A stretch of DNA of 64,000 nt from Cupriavidus pauculus (GTDB lineage: Bacteria > Pseudomonadota > Gammaproteobacteria > Burkholderiales > Burkholderiaceae), in the NCBI RefSeq assembly GCF_008801835.1, contig NZ_VZOW01000013.1, positions 62,001 to 126,000 on the forward strand, read 5' to 3'. The translations under genes were made by a program, and so were the position numbers. The notes below the pieces were generated by a model. The model was not told the DNA's origin. It did not search any database and was given only the letters and a program-made list of their open reading frames with translations. Below are positions 21,405 through 32,038 of this stretch, one piece after another (position 1 is the first letter of the stretch; every line of letters begins with the position of its first letter).

Positions 21405-21695
21405 ATGGCCAAGCTCACCATCCGCGATCTCGATACGCGCCACGAACTCGATGTCCGCGCCATGTCCGCCATCCGGGGCGGCGGCGCGCCGTGGGTTTTT
21501 GGCTGGATCCAGCCGTATGTGGCAGCGCGGCCCAGCGCGTCGCCGGTCGTGAACTTTTACGAGATCAATTACAGCTTCTATGCTGATCAGATGAACAACC
21601 AGTTCCAGAGCATCGACGTCCACAACAACGCGCCGAACTCGACCATTGCGGTCGATGCGAATATGGACGCCCGCAACAAGGGACGGTTGGTGTAG
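21405..21695 (+). CDS. Double-glycine leader peptide precursor 1
   Basis: 96 residues; ATG follows CAGGAGACGATC. The leader MAKLTIRDLDTRHELDVRAMSAIRGG has the conserved pattern x-L-T-I-x-D-L...L-D...RGG of the other precursors here, ending in the Gly-Gly that C39 peptidases cut. The mature part (70 residues) starts GAPWVFGW, has several Tyr and Asn, and no Cys, so no disulfides or lanthionines. It differs from the other five mature parts. It is followed by the PP2C gene in the same direction and preceded by a sigma-54 promoter. Whether it is a toxin, signal or matrix peptide is unknown. Confidence 0.8.
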   Translation: MAKLTIRDLDTRHELDVRAMSAIRGGGAPWVFGWIQPYVAARPSASPVVNFYEINYSFYADQMNNQFQSIDVHNNAPNSTIAVDANMDARNKGRLV

Positions 21696-21818
21696 CGGCG
21701 GTTGATCCGATGCTGCCCGCAGTCCGGGCAGCCAATGCGGCAACCCCGATCCAGTCGGCGCTGGGGGCGCCAGTTCGCGCGGCGTGACATCGGTCACGGG
21801 CTCGCGCGGGAGCATGTC

Positions 21819-22595
21819 GTGACCTGCGTATCGCAATTCCGCTGGACCTCCGCCGCGGGCACCGACGTTGGCGGCGTGCGCGAGCGCAATGAGGACGCCT
21901 GCCTGGACTTGCCCGAGCGAGGCATCTGGGCGGTGGCCGATGGCATGGGCGGCCACGCGGTGGGCGACTTTGCCAGCCGCGCCATCGTCGATGCGCTGGC
22001 CACGCTGCCCGCACCGGCCAGCTTCGACGATGCGGTGGCGAATGCGCGCCAGGCCATCCAGTCCGTCAACCATTTGCTGATCGAGCAGGCGCTGCGCATG
22101 AAGGTGCGGGTGATCGGCAGCACGGTCGTCATGCTGCTGGCGTGCGAACGTCGCTGCGCCTGTCTGTGGGCCGGCGACAGCCGGCTGTACCTGTTCCGCG
22201 GCGGGCACCTGAAACAGTTGTCGCGCGATCACAGCCAGGTGGAACGCCTCAAGGCGCGCGGGCTGATCACCGCAGAGGAAGCCAGGCACCATCCGGCACA
22301 CAACACGATCACGCGCGCGGTCGGCGCGGCGGCAACGCTCGACCTGGAACAGCTCACGCTTGAGATCGGCGATGGCGATGTTTTCTTGCTGTGCAGCGAC
22401 GGACTCAGCAACGAAGTCGAGGACGCGCAGATCGCCGACACGCTCGCGGCCGTGACCGATCCGGCCCAGGCCGCCCAGGCGCTGCTCGCACTGGCCCTGG
22501 GCAACGGCGGCCGCGACAACGTGTCGGTGGTCGTGATCCGCGCCGAGGACATTGCCGGTGGATCGGACATGACGCTGCTTAATCCGGAAGTCTGA
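21819..22595 (+). CDS. PP2C-family Ser/Thr protein phosphatase
   Basis: 258 residues from the GTG at 21819, which has GGGAG six bases upstream; an ATG at 21702 would add an Arg-rich tail with no family counterpart. Motifs of PP2C phosphatases are present: VRERNEDA near the N-terminus, WAVADGMGGHAVGDFAS (metal-binding Asp and Gly), WAGDSRLYLFR, LLCSDGLSNEV, and GRDNVSVVVI at the end. The enzyme removes phosphate from Ser/Thr with two Mg/Mn ions. It is the natural counterpart of the kinase at 36,795-38,948 and of the FHA protein. It is probably transcribed with precursor 1 from the sigma-54 promoter. Confidence 0.88.
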   Translation: MTCVSQFRWTSAAGTDVGGVRERNEDACLDLPERGIWAVADGMGGHAVGDFASRAIVDALATLPAPASFDDAVANARQAIQSVNHLLIEQALRMKVRVIGSTVVMLLACERRCACLWAGDSRLYLFRGGHLKQLSRDHSQVERLKARGLITAEEARHHPAHNTITRAVGAAATLDLEQLTLEIGDGDVFLLCSDGLSNEVEDAQIADTLAAVTDPAQAAQALLALALGNGGRDNVSVVVIRAEDIAGGSDMTLLNPEV

Positions 22596-22652
22596 CGCGC
22601 CATTGCGTGCGCCATAGAACGCGCGCCGCCGTATCCGACCAAACCGGCGCGC

Positions 22653-23965
<1,313 letters not shown>

Positions 23966-23969
<4 letters not shown>

Positions 23970-26900
23970 GCCGCGCTCAGTTGCTTCTGGACCAGTTGGT
24001 AGTACATGCCGCGCCGCTCCAGCAGTTCCTCGTGCCTGCCCTGCTCGACGATGCCGCCTTCGTAGAGCACCAGGATCTTGTCGGCCTGCATGATCGTGCT
24101 GAGCCGGTGCGCGATGATCACCGCGGTGCGCCCGCGCAGGATGTCCTGCATGTTGGCCAGGATATTGCTCTCCGATTGCGTGTCGAGCGCCGATGTCGCT
24201 TCATCGAACACCAGCAGACGCGGGTCGTGATAGAGCGCGCGGGCGATGCACAGCCGCTGGATCTGACCGCCGGACAGCCCGATGCCGCGTTCGCCCACCA
24301 CCTGCTCGTAGCCGAGCGGCAGCTTGGAAATGAACGGATGCGCGTCAGCCATCCGCGCCACTTCCTCGATGCGACGCCGGTCGGGACTTTCGTCGCCGCA
24401 TGCAATGTTCTCCGCCACCGTGCCCGAGAACAGCAGATTGGTCTGCATCACGTAGCCCACCTGCGCACGGAAGAATTCCGTATCGATCACGTTCATGTCG
24501 TAGCCGTCGACCTTCATCGAGCCTTCGCTGGGCTTGTAGAAGCCGACCAGCAGCTTGGCCAGCGTAGTCTTGCCCGATCCGCTGCGGCCGACGATGGCAA
24601 CCATTTCACCGGGGCGCATATGAAAGCTGATGTTCTCGAGCACATAGGGCGTGTCCTCGCCGCCGTAGCGGAAATAGACGCCGTCGAAATCAATCTCGCC
24701 CTGCAGGTCGGGCAGCATCACGCGCGACAGCACGTCCTGCGGCCTCTGCTCCGGCTCCAGATCGAGCACGTCGCCCAGCCGCTCCATCGCCACGCCGGCG
24801 TCGTTCAACTGGCCCCATAGCGCCACCAGCCCCATCAGCGGCGCCAGCACGCTGCCCATGAATGCGTTGAAGGCGATCAGTTGGCCGATCGTCAGTTCAC
24901 GTTCCAGCACCAGCGTGGCACCCACCCACAGGATCGTGATGGTCGTGGCCGCGTTCAGCACCTGGCTCGCCAGGCCCACAAGAATATGGAACGCCTGCGC
25001 GTGATACTGCCTGTCCAGCGCCTTGGCGTACTTGCGCTCCCAACGCAGCCGCACTGGACGCTCGATACCCATGCCCTTGACCGTCTCGGCGCCGCCGAGC
25101 GTCTCCATCAGGTATGCCTTGGCATCGGTCGATGCCGCGAACACTTCGCGCGCATAAGTCTTGACCTTCGGCGTGACGATCACCGTCAACGCGGCGATCG
25201 GGATCACGAACGCAATCAGCAGCAGTGTCAGCTTGACGTTGTAGAGAAACATGATGCTGAAGTAGATGAATACCATCAGCAGGTTCAGTGCGGTGGTGAC
25301 GGTCGATTCGGTCAGGAAGGCGCGGATGGTCTGGTTCTCCTGGAAGCGCGCAAAGATGTCGCCCGTCTTGCGCTTGGCAAAGAACGACAGCGGCAACGAC
25401 AGCGTGTGCTTGAAGAAGTGCGACATCATCGCGAAATCCATGTTGCGCACCATGAAGTTGGCCAGGTACGCACGGATCGTCACCATCAGTTGCGTGAAGA
25501 CGTTCGAGATCACCAGGCCCACGATCAGCAGATGCAGCAGACCGATGTTCTGGTGCACGACCACGCCATCGAGGATGTTCTGGATGATGAGCGGCGGCAC
25601 CACGCCCAGCAGCTGGATCACGAATGTCGCCAGGAACAGATGCGCAAGGATGGTCTTGTACGGCGCGAGATAGCCGATAAAGCGCAGCCACGGCGAACGC
25701 GACACCGCCAGCTCGGTCATCTGCTCGCCGGGCGAGAACAGCAGGCACGTGCCGCTCCAGCCGCGCTCGAATTCCTCGGTGTTCATCTTGCGGAAACCGA
25801 TCGCGGGGTCTGCCACCCAGACGTGTCGCGACGACACGCCGTAGACCACTACATAGTGGTAGCCCTCCCAGTGAATGATGAACGGCAACTCGAAGCCGAG
25901 CAGCGCATCGCGCGTGCATTGCACGCCGCGCGTGGTGAACCCGAGCGATTCGCCGGCGCGCGCCAGACTGTCCAGCGTCGCGCCAGCGGTAGTCACGTTG
26001 GCCAGTTCGCGCAGCTTGCCCAGCGTCATCGGAATGCCGTGATGGCGGCAGATCATCGCCAGGCACGCCGCGCCGCAATCCATCTCCTCGGCCTGTTCCA
26101 CCAGCGCAAAGCGGCGGATCACACGCTCGCCCAGCTCGGGCTTCGACTGCAGATCGAGCAGTACCGGCCGCTTGCGCCGCTCGGCCAGCTTCTTTTGCCG
26201 ATGCAGTTCGCGGTCGACCGCGCGGATCCTTTCTTCGAGCACCTCGCGCAGCCGCCCGTTTCGCTCAAGGATCAACTGCACGGTTTTCTCGGGGATCACC
26301 AGCAAGCGCGTGTCGGTTTCGGCGATGGCCGAGGCCATCTGCTCCTGCCGCATCACGCACGCGCGCTCGCCGAAAATGTCACCCTGCCGCAGCGTGGCCA
26401 ACGGGAAGATGTCGCCGTCTTCCTCGCGCTCGATCCGCACCGTGCCTTGCCGCACCACATACAGGCGCCGGTCGTCGCGGCCATCCTGCTGGAGAATCGT
26501 CTTGCCCGCCGCCACGCGCTTGACGCCCACGCTGCGCACGGCGTCCTCGAGCTCGGCCTTGTCCAGCTTGCCGCGCAGATCGAACAGCCGCGCCACGAAG
26601 CCCCCGGCGGAGCTGATCGCCACATAGCTGGTGATAAACGCGAGCGCGGCAGGATTGCCGCTCACCACGGGCTCCGACACCGCACGCGCAATCGTGATCA
26701 GTTCCGTCTTGCCCGATGCGCGTACCGACGACTCGTGGCGATACTCGCGCAGCAACGCGATATCGGCAAACACTTCTCCGGCCTTGCGCACGCCCATGCT
26801 GATTTCCTTGCCGTGTTCCTCGTTGAACACGCGCACGGATCCACTGCGCACAATAAAAATGCCGTCGGCGGCTTCGCCGGCGTTGCAGACGGTGTCGCCG

Positions 26901-27073
26901 AAGCCAAAGTTGAGCGTGCGCGCGCTTTCCGCCAGCCGCTCGATCTCCGCGCGCGACAGCGGCGAGAGGATCTCCACGCCTGCGAGGAAATCGGCCAGCG
27001 ACTGCGGCCCCGGCGTGGCCGGGTCCGCGGCGGCAGCCGTCACCGCGGCATCGCTAGCGGGCTTCGATGACAT
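23966..27073 (-). CDS. Peptidase-containing ABC exporter with two cNMP-binding-like domains
   Basis: 1035 residues. Two CAP-ED-like domains come first (about 25-150 and 165-290), then a C39 peptidase (about 320-445) with Q327, C333 (DCGAAC), H406 and D422. Six membrane helices (about 455-760) follow. The nucleotide-binding domain has Walker A GRSGSGKT, signature LSGGQ and Walker B LLVFDEATSALD. The peptidase cuts behind Gly-Gly and the transporter moves the mature peptide through the HlyD and TolC partners. The N-terminal domains resemble those of CRP and suggest control by a nucleotide or other ligand. Overlaps the parvulin gene by 20 bp and the activator gene by 4 bp. Confidence 0.93.
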
Positions 27074-27806
27074 GTTCCTGCGCCCGCGCCATCAGCCAAT
27101 CTTCGCGCAGCAGCCGCCGGATCTCCACGGCGACATCGGCGTCGAGCCTGGCCGGGTGTTTTGCCCGCACCAGAAATACTTCGAAGAACGCGCGGTCCGG
27201 CGCTGGAAATGGCCCAAGCAGGTCACCGGGTTCCGCGTTGAACACCTTGGCCTCGATATCGCTCTTGAGCGATCCGCGCAATACCTTACCGATGTCGCCG
27301 CCCTGTTCCCGCGTATCGGCGATCGAGTGTTCGCGCGCCATTTCGGCGAACGCATCGGGATCGTCCTGCAGATACGACACCAGCTCCCGCGCCTTGCCCT
27401 CGGTATCCACCACGATGTGGCTGACCTCGATGCTGTCGAAGCGCGGCGAATTGAGCTGGAAATACTCCTCGACCGCCGCCTCGGTGCAGACGCGTTCCAT
27501 CATCCGTTCCTGATAGAGGCTGTCGGTGATAAACGTCTCGAATTCGTCGAGCGTGATGTGCAGCGCATCGAGATAGTGATTCATGTCGGCCGCGCGATGC
27601 AGGCCATGCGCGCGCCGGAACTGGTCGGCGCGCTCTTGCACGTCCGCTGGCGAGAGCGCAATGCCGTGCCGCCGCGCTGCATGCACGGTCAGCTTGTCGC
27701 GCACCAGTTGCTCCACCAGCCCTTCGAACTGCCCGGTCAGCTTGAGCACCCTTACGAAATCGTCGACGTCGATCGTCTCGTCGTCGATACGCACGATGGC
27801 TGTCAT
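27054..27806 (-). CDS. Parvulin-type peptidylprolyl isomerase of the export operon
   Basis: 250 residues from the ATG at 27806, which follows GAGGAGAGGGCG; a TTG further upstream is less likely. Residues about 1-105 are a SurA-like helical chaperone part. Residues about 125-215 form a PpiC parvulin domain (VSHIVVDTEGKARELVSYLQDDPDAFAEMAREHS, then GGDIGKVLRG). No signal peptide is visible, so it probably acts in the cytosol, holding precursors for the exporter. Parvulins in peptide-exporter operons are known. It lies between the HlyD and exporter genes with overlaps or short gaps on both sides. Confidence 0.85.
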   Translation of the reverse strand: MTAIVRIDDETIDVDDFVRVLKLTGQFEGLVEQLVRDKLTVHAARRHGIALSPADVQERADQFRRAHGLHRAADMNHYLDALHITLDEFETFITDSLYQERMMERVCTEAAVEEYFQLNSPRFDSIEVSHIVVDTEGKARELVSYLQDDPDAFAEMAREHSIADTREQGGDIGKVLRGSLKSDIEAKVFNAEPGDLLGPFPAPDRAFFEVFLVRAKHPARLDADVAVEIRRLLREDWLMARAQEHVIEAR

Positions 27807-27838
27807 CGCCCTCTCCTCTAGTTTGACCGCTTGCCCGT

Positions 27839-29230
27839 TCAACCGGCGACCTGCCTGAAAGGGTCGAGCCCCAGGTCGATCAGACGTCTTTCGCGCACCA
27901 CGATCTCGGCCGTGGCCGTCATGCCGTAACGCAGCGGATATTTGTTGCTGGCCACGCTGTAGTAGTCCTGCGCCAGCCGCACCCGGCCTTCGTAGACTGG
28001 TTGCTTATCCGGCCCCGACGGCTTGGTGGCCGGGGAGATGTATTCGAGCGTGCCGGCGATTAGCCCGTAGCGCTGGAACGGAAACGCGCTGAACTTGAGC
28101 TTGACCGGCAGGCCCTCGCGCAGAAACGCACGGTCGCGCTCGGCGATCTCGATGCGCAGCATCGGCCGTGCATCCTTCGGCGCGATGCCGCCCAGCGGTG
28201 CGTTCGCCTGCACTTTGTCGCCGCGCTGCGTCGACGTGACATCGGTGACCACGCCCGACACCGGCGCGAGGATCAGCAGGAAATTGTCCTTGTCGATGTT
28301 TTCGAACTTGATGCGCGCGGCGGCGTCGGCCACCAGCCGCGCAGTCTGCACCTGCAGACGCAGCTTGTCCTCGGTGCTGGTGATCTCGCGCATCGCGGCG
28401 TCGTACTGGATGCGCAGATTCGCCAGTTCCTGGCCGCTGCCTTCCAGTTGCGCGCTGGCCTGCGTGTACTCCTGCGCCAGCCGCGCGTCGAGTTCAGCCA
28501 GCCGCGATTGCGCCACGCGCAGATTGTTTTCGGCCTCCTGCGTGGCCGCACGCTTGGCTTCGACCTGCGATTGCGACACGCCGCCGCCAGCCGGCAGCGC
28601 AAACAGGCGTGCATAGCGATCCTGTTCCTGGCGCGCGAACTCGCGCGCACGGCGGGCGTTTTCGAGATTGCTGCGCGCCTCGGTCAGCTGCGCGCGCTGT
28701 TGTTCGGCCAGCCGCGTGGTGCCCTCGGCCATGCGGTTCTCGTGCAGGCGCGTGCCCAGTTCGATCTGCTGCCTCAGCGCCAACGCCTTGCGTTCCAGCA
28801 GTGCCTTGCGCTCCGGAAACTGCTTCCATTCGCGTTCCGCGTCCTCGAGCTTGAGCTGCGCCTGCAGCGCGTTGGCCGCCGCCTCGATCGCGCCGCGTGC
28901 ATTGAGCCGCGCCACCACGTCGTCTTTGGAAACCGGCTGCCCTTCAGCCACGTAGAGATCGACCAGTTCGCCATCGACGGGCGCATAGAAGCGCCGCACC
29001 TCCGATTCCGGCACCAGCGTGCCCTGCGCGGCGACGATCACGTCGGCGTGCCCAAAGAAGGACCAGACCAGACCGCAAAGCATCAGCGCCGCCGTCACCA
29101 CCACGGTCAGCAGGGTCAGCTTGCGCGGCTCGGCGCTCAGCAGCGCAATGCCTTCGGCGCTGTGATCCTCGAGCGCCTCGGTCAGCGGACGCAGCCGCGA
29201 CCCGCCCGGTTCGCGCAGGTCGTCCTTCAT
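27839..29230 (-). CDS. HlyD-family membrane fusion protein
   Basis: 463 residues from the ATG at 29230, which overlaps the FHA gene stop (ATGA). One membrane segment near residue 40-60 (LTLLTVVVTAALMLCGLVWSFFG) is followed by a lipoyl-like half (VPESEVRRFYAPVDGELVDLYVAEGQPV), a long coiled coil (about 115-300), the second lipoyl half and beta-barrel domain. The protein would bridge the exporter in the inner membrane to the TolC-type channel. Its size and layout match bacteriocin and toxin type I adaptors. Confidence 0.9.
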   Translation of the reverse strand: MKDDLREPGGSRLRPLTEALEDHSAEGIALLSAEPRKLTLLTVVVTAALMLCGLVWSFFGHADVIVAAQGTLVPESEVRRFYAPVDGELVDLYVAEGQPVSKDDVVARLNARGAIEAAANALQAQLKLEDAEREWKQFPERKALLERKALALRQQIELGTRLHENRMAEGTTRLAEQQRAQLTEARSNLENARRAREFARQEQDRYARLFALPAGGGVSQSQVEAKRAATQEAENNLRVAQSRLAELDARLAQEYTQASAQLEGSGQELANLRIQYDAAMREITSTEDKLRLQVQTARLVADAAARIKFENIDKDNFLLILAPVSGVVTDVTSTQRGDKVQANAPLGGIAPKDARPMLRIEIAERDRAFLREGLPVKLKFSAFPFQRYGLIAGTLEYISPATKPSGPDKQPVYEGRVRLAQDYYSVASNKYPLRYGMTATAEIVVRERRLIDLGLDPFRQVAG

Positions 29231-31818
29231 GGCCCGCTCCCCGCGGGGACGTTCGCCGTGGCGCCAGTCGCCGGACCGCCCGCGCCCGCTGCGCCGGTTG
29301 TGGCAGCCGTCGCCTGGTTGCTGCCCTCGCCCAGCAGCGAGAGCTTCGCTTTCAATACCGCCGGATCCAGCACCATGCGCAGCTCGTTGAGCGCGCGGCG
29401 CTGGGCGTCGATTTCGGCCTGGATATCGTCGCGAATTCGCGTCCACTGCTCCGTGTCGTCAATCTTTAGTTGCGTGTAGATGCGCAGCCCCTGCCGCGCA
29501 TCGTCCTGCGCATCGGCCAGCAGCTTTGCCTGGGCGCGGAACTTCGGCGAAATCGCCGCTTCCAGCCGCTGCTCGCTTGAGATCAGACCGTTGTTGCGAT
29601 ACTGCCGCCAGTTCGTCGCGGCGCGGTTGAGCAGCGTGTTGGCGTGCCGCAGGGCGCCTTCGCGAATGGTCTCGACATTGGCCTCGACCGCTCGGGTGAA
29701 GAACGCGTCGGCGTGAGGATCGAGCGATGCGTAGAGCGCAAGCAACTGCTCGTCGTACCCCGCGCTGCCGCGCGCGTTCGACACGGCGGCGAACTGCCGG
29801 GCCACCTGTTCGCGACGCGCCGCGTCCCTGGCGATATCGGCGGCCCACGGGCCGGTTTTGATCGACCTGAGCGCAGCGACGGCCGTCGTGCTGTCACCCT
29901 GCTCCCACGCTTTTTCAGCCTTTGCGTATTGCGCCAGCACATCGTCGCCGGGCAGGCGCGGCCGCAGCGCCTGATAGGCGGCCTGGAACGGCGGCGTCGA
30001 CAGGTTTGCCGTGCGCATGTGCGCCACCAGCGCGGCGGGCGCGCGCTCACGCAGCGCCTGCATGATCGCCGTGTATTGCTTCAGGTCGGCCGAAACCCGA
30101 TCGAGCCCGGCCAGACGCGGATATTTGTCCTGGTATTCGGCCAGCATCGCCTGCAGTGCTTCGGGCTGATCGCGCGCCAGTTCTGTCGCGATGGCGGTGT
30201 TGAGCCGGTCGATCGCGGCCAGATAGACCGAATCGTCGTTCTGCAGGCGGCGCAGGTCGCTCAATGCACGCGCGTACGTGTCGCGGAACGGCGGCACATC
30301 GGTGGCGATGCGTCCGAGCAGGCGCTGATGCGCGGCGGTATCGTCGCCCCACTGCCGTAGCAGGTCGCGAATCTTCGCCTCGTCCGTGTACAGCCGGATC
30401 GGCGCATCGATCCCGCCGCGGCCCACCACGAAACGCTCGAGGTCGCCCACCCAGGCCAGTTGCCGGATCAATGCCTGCCCCTCGCGGTTATGCTGGCTGC
30501 GCGCACGCATCTGGCCGAGCACGGCGTCGGCGCCAGCGAAATCGTTGGCCTGCAGCCGGGCGGACCACGCCGGCACGAAGCCGCGCATCAGCGCCTCGGC
30601 GCCCAGCGCCTGGTATTGCGCGTTGTCGGGATGCACGGCCAGCACCTTGTCCGTCGCCTCGGCGGCCCGCGCGTATTCGCCGCTTTCGATCAAGGCGTGG
30701 AGCGTGCGGTCCGGCGCGCCACGCCACCAGATGTACGTGCCACCGACCACGATCACCGAGATGGCCAGGACCGCAATGCGCGCGGCGCGTTCCAGCTGAT
30801 GGCGGTCACGGATGCCGAAGCGGCGCAACGCCTCGACGATCATCATGGCTACCCGCCCGCGCTTCGGCTGCGGATGCGCCGCGTGATCGCCGACATCGGG
30901 CAGCGCCTCGGGATTGACTTCGTCTTCCTGCGCAGCGCGATAGTCCACACAGAAAATATCGAGAAACGAATCGGGCGCGCCAACGAACGTGGTCTTGTCC
31001 GGATCGACATCGGGCGGCACCCCGGCCGCGCCGTCGCCCCGCGCCGGCTCGGCAGGCGCCAGGAACGACGTGCGCGTGGCCGTGGCGTCGGCATCCGCCT
31101 CGTGCTCCACGGTCACGCGATAGACAAAGTGGCTGCCGCCAAACGCCACCACGTCGCCCGATTCCAGCCGGATCGATTGGTCGCGCAGCCGTACGCCGTT
31201 GACGAACGTGCCATTGGTACTGCCCAGATCCTCGACCCACGGCACGCCATGCTTGAGGTAAACATGGGCGTGACGGCGCGACAGATAGTTCACCTGGTGC
31301 GGATAGTCGCTGCGATAGCGCGCGAAGGTCTCGTCGGTCTTGTTGACCATAAACGGAAAACGCGCGATGACGACCGGCTGCAGGCCGAGATCGTCGCGCA
31401 CCGGCGTCAGCGTGACCGCGACGCGCGGCGGCTCCGGCGCGGGCGGGCGCGGATAGAGCCTGACGCGGTACGACAGCCCCGCGCCAAAGTTGAGCTCGTC
31501 GCCATCGCGCAACAACGCCGGCTGCTGCGCCACGGTGTCGCCATTCACGCGCGTGCCGTTCTTGCTGCCCAGATCGGCAACATAGACCGAACCGTCCTCG
31601 GAGAAGATCCGCGCGTGACGACGCGATAGCACCGACACGGCTTCCGATGGATAGGCAGCGAACGGCGCCTCGCCGCGTCCGATCGCGAACAGGTCGTCGC
31701 CGATGCGGATTTCGCCAAGCTCGGGGCGCGACACTGGCATCAGCAGGACATCGAACAACTGGCCCGCTGGCTGCGCCATGACCGGCATATCCATGAAGGG
31801 GGCATCGTCGCGCGTCAT
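29227..31818 (-). CDS. Membrane protein with two cytoplasmic FHA domains
   Basis: 863 residues. FHA domain 1 (about 20-120) has GRG and SRRH (65-68) with KNGT; domain 2 (about 145-235) has SRRH (180-183) and TNGT. Both keep the residues that bind phosphothreonine. A linker rich in Pro/Asp leads to one membrane segment (about 345-366, VLAISVIVVGGTYIWW) and a large helical, repeat-like C-terminal part (about 375-830) that should lie in the periplasm. It heads the five-gene exporter operon. It is probably the hub that reads phosphorylation by the kinase at 36,795-38,948 and couples it to the exporter. Start ATG at 31818. Confidence 0.88.
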   Translation of the reverse strand: MTRDDAPFMDMPVMAQPAGQLFDVLLMPVSRPELGEIRIGDDLFAIGRGEAPFAAYPSEAVSVLSRRHARIFSEDGSVYVADLGSKNGTRVNGDTVAQQPALLRDGDELNFGAGLSYRVRLYPRPPAPEPPRVAVTLTPVRDDLGLQPVVIARFPFMVNKTDETFARYRSDYPHQVNYLSRRHAHVYLKHGVPWVEDLGSTNGTFVNGVRLRDQSIRLESGDVVAFGGSHFVYRVTVEHEADADATATRTSFLAPAEPARGDGAAGVPPDVDPDKTTFVGAPDSFLDIFCVDYRAAQEDEVNPEALPDVGDHAAHPQPKRGRVAMMIVEALRRFGIRDRHQLERAARIAVLAISVIVVGGTYIWWRGAPDRTLHALIESGEYARAAEATDKVLAVHPDNAQYQALGAEALMRGFVPAWSARLQANDFAGADAVLGQMRARSQHNREGQALIRQLAWVGDLERFVVGRGGIDAPIRLYTDEAKIRDLLRQWGDDTAAHQRLLGRIATDVPPFRDTYARALSDLRRLQNDDSVYLAAIDRLNTAIATELARDQPEALQAMLAEYQDKYPRLAGLDRVSADLKQYTAIMQALRERAPAALVAHMRTANLSTPPFQAAYQALRPRLPGDDVLAQYAKAEKAWEQGDSTTAVAALRSIKTGPWAADIARDAARREQVARQFAAVSNARGSAGYDEQLLALYASLDPHADAFFTRAVEANVETIREGALRHANTLLNRAATNWRQYRNNGLISSEQRLEAAISPKFRAQAKLLADAQDDARQGLRIYTQLKIDDTEQWTRIRDDIQAEIDAQRRALNELRMVLDPAVLKAKLSLLGEGSNQATAATTGAAGAGGPATGATANVPAGSGP

Positions 31819-31932
31819 GTTTCACCAGAACCAACAGTGGGGCCTGTGGCGCGCAACCGCGCATCGCCAGTGTTGCGTGCGCGAGGGCGCGGCGCGAAGA
31901 CGGGCAAGGGGCGGCAGGTCACGGGTAGAAAC

Positions 31933-31960
31933 ATAGTAGGCCACGCGTAAGGGGAGTCAA
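31933..31960 (-). promoter_or_regulatory. Sigma-70 promoter of the FHA-exporter operon
   Basis: On the minus strand TTGACT (31,955-31,960), 16-bp spacer, TACTAT (31,933-31,938), about 115 bp ahead of the first start codon. Confidence 0.6.
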
Positions 31961-32003
31961 TGCGCTGCGCCGCAGCGTTGCTGCGTGCGTACGGCGCAGG
32001 CGG

Positions 32004-32019
32004 GTTTCAACGTTGAAAC
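32004..32019. promoter_or_regulatory. Perfect 16-bp palindrome upstream of the exporter operon promoter
   Basis: GTTTCAACGTTGAAAC is fully self-complementary and lies 44 bp upstream of the -35 box, just past the stop of the TolC-type gene. It is a likely operator or activator site. Confidence 0.55.
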
Positions 32020-32038
32020 GTTTTGCGCGCCGTTGCGG

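Noticed and set aside
24881..27070. 729-codon plus-strand frame opposite the exporter gene
   Set aside because: Antisense shadow of a clear gene in GC-rich DNA; the translation is His/Arg/Gln-rich and has no domain.
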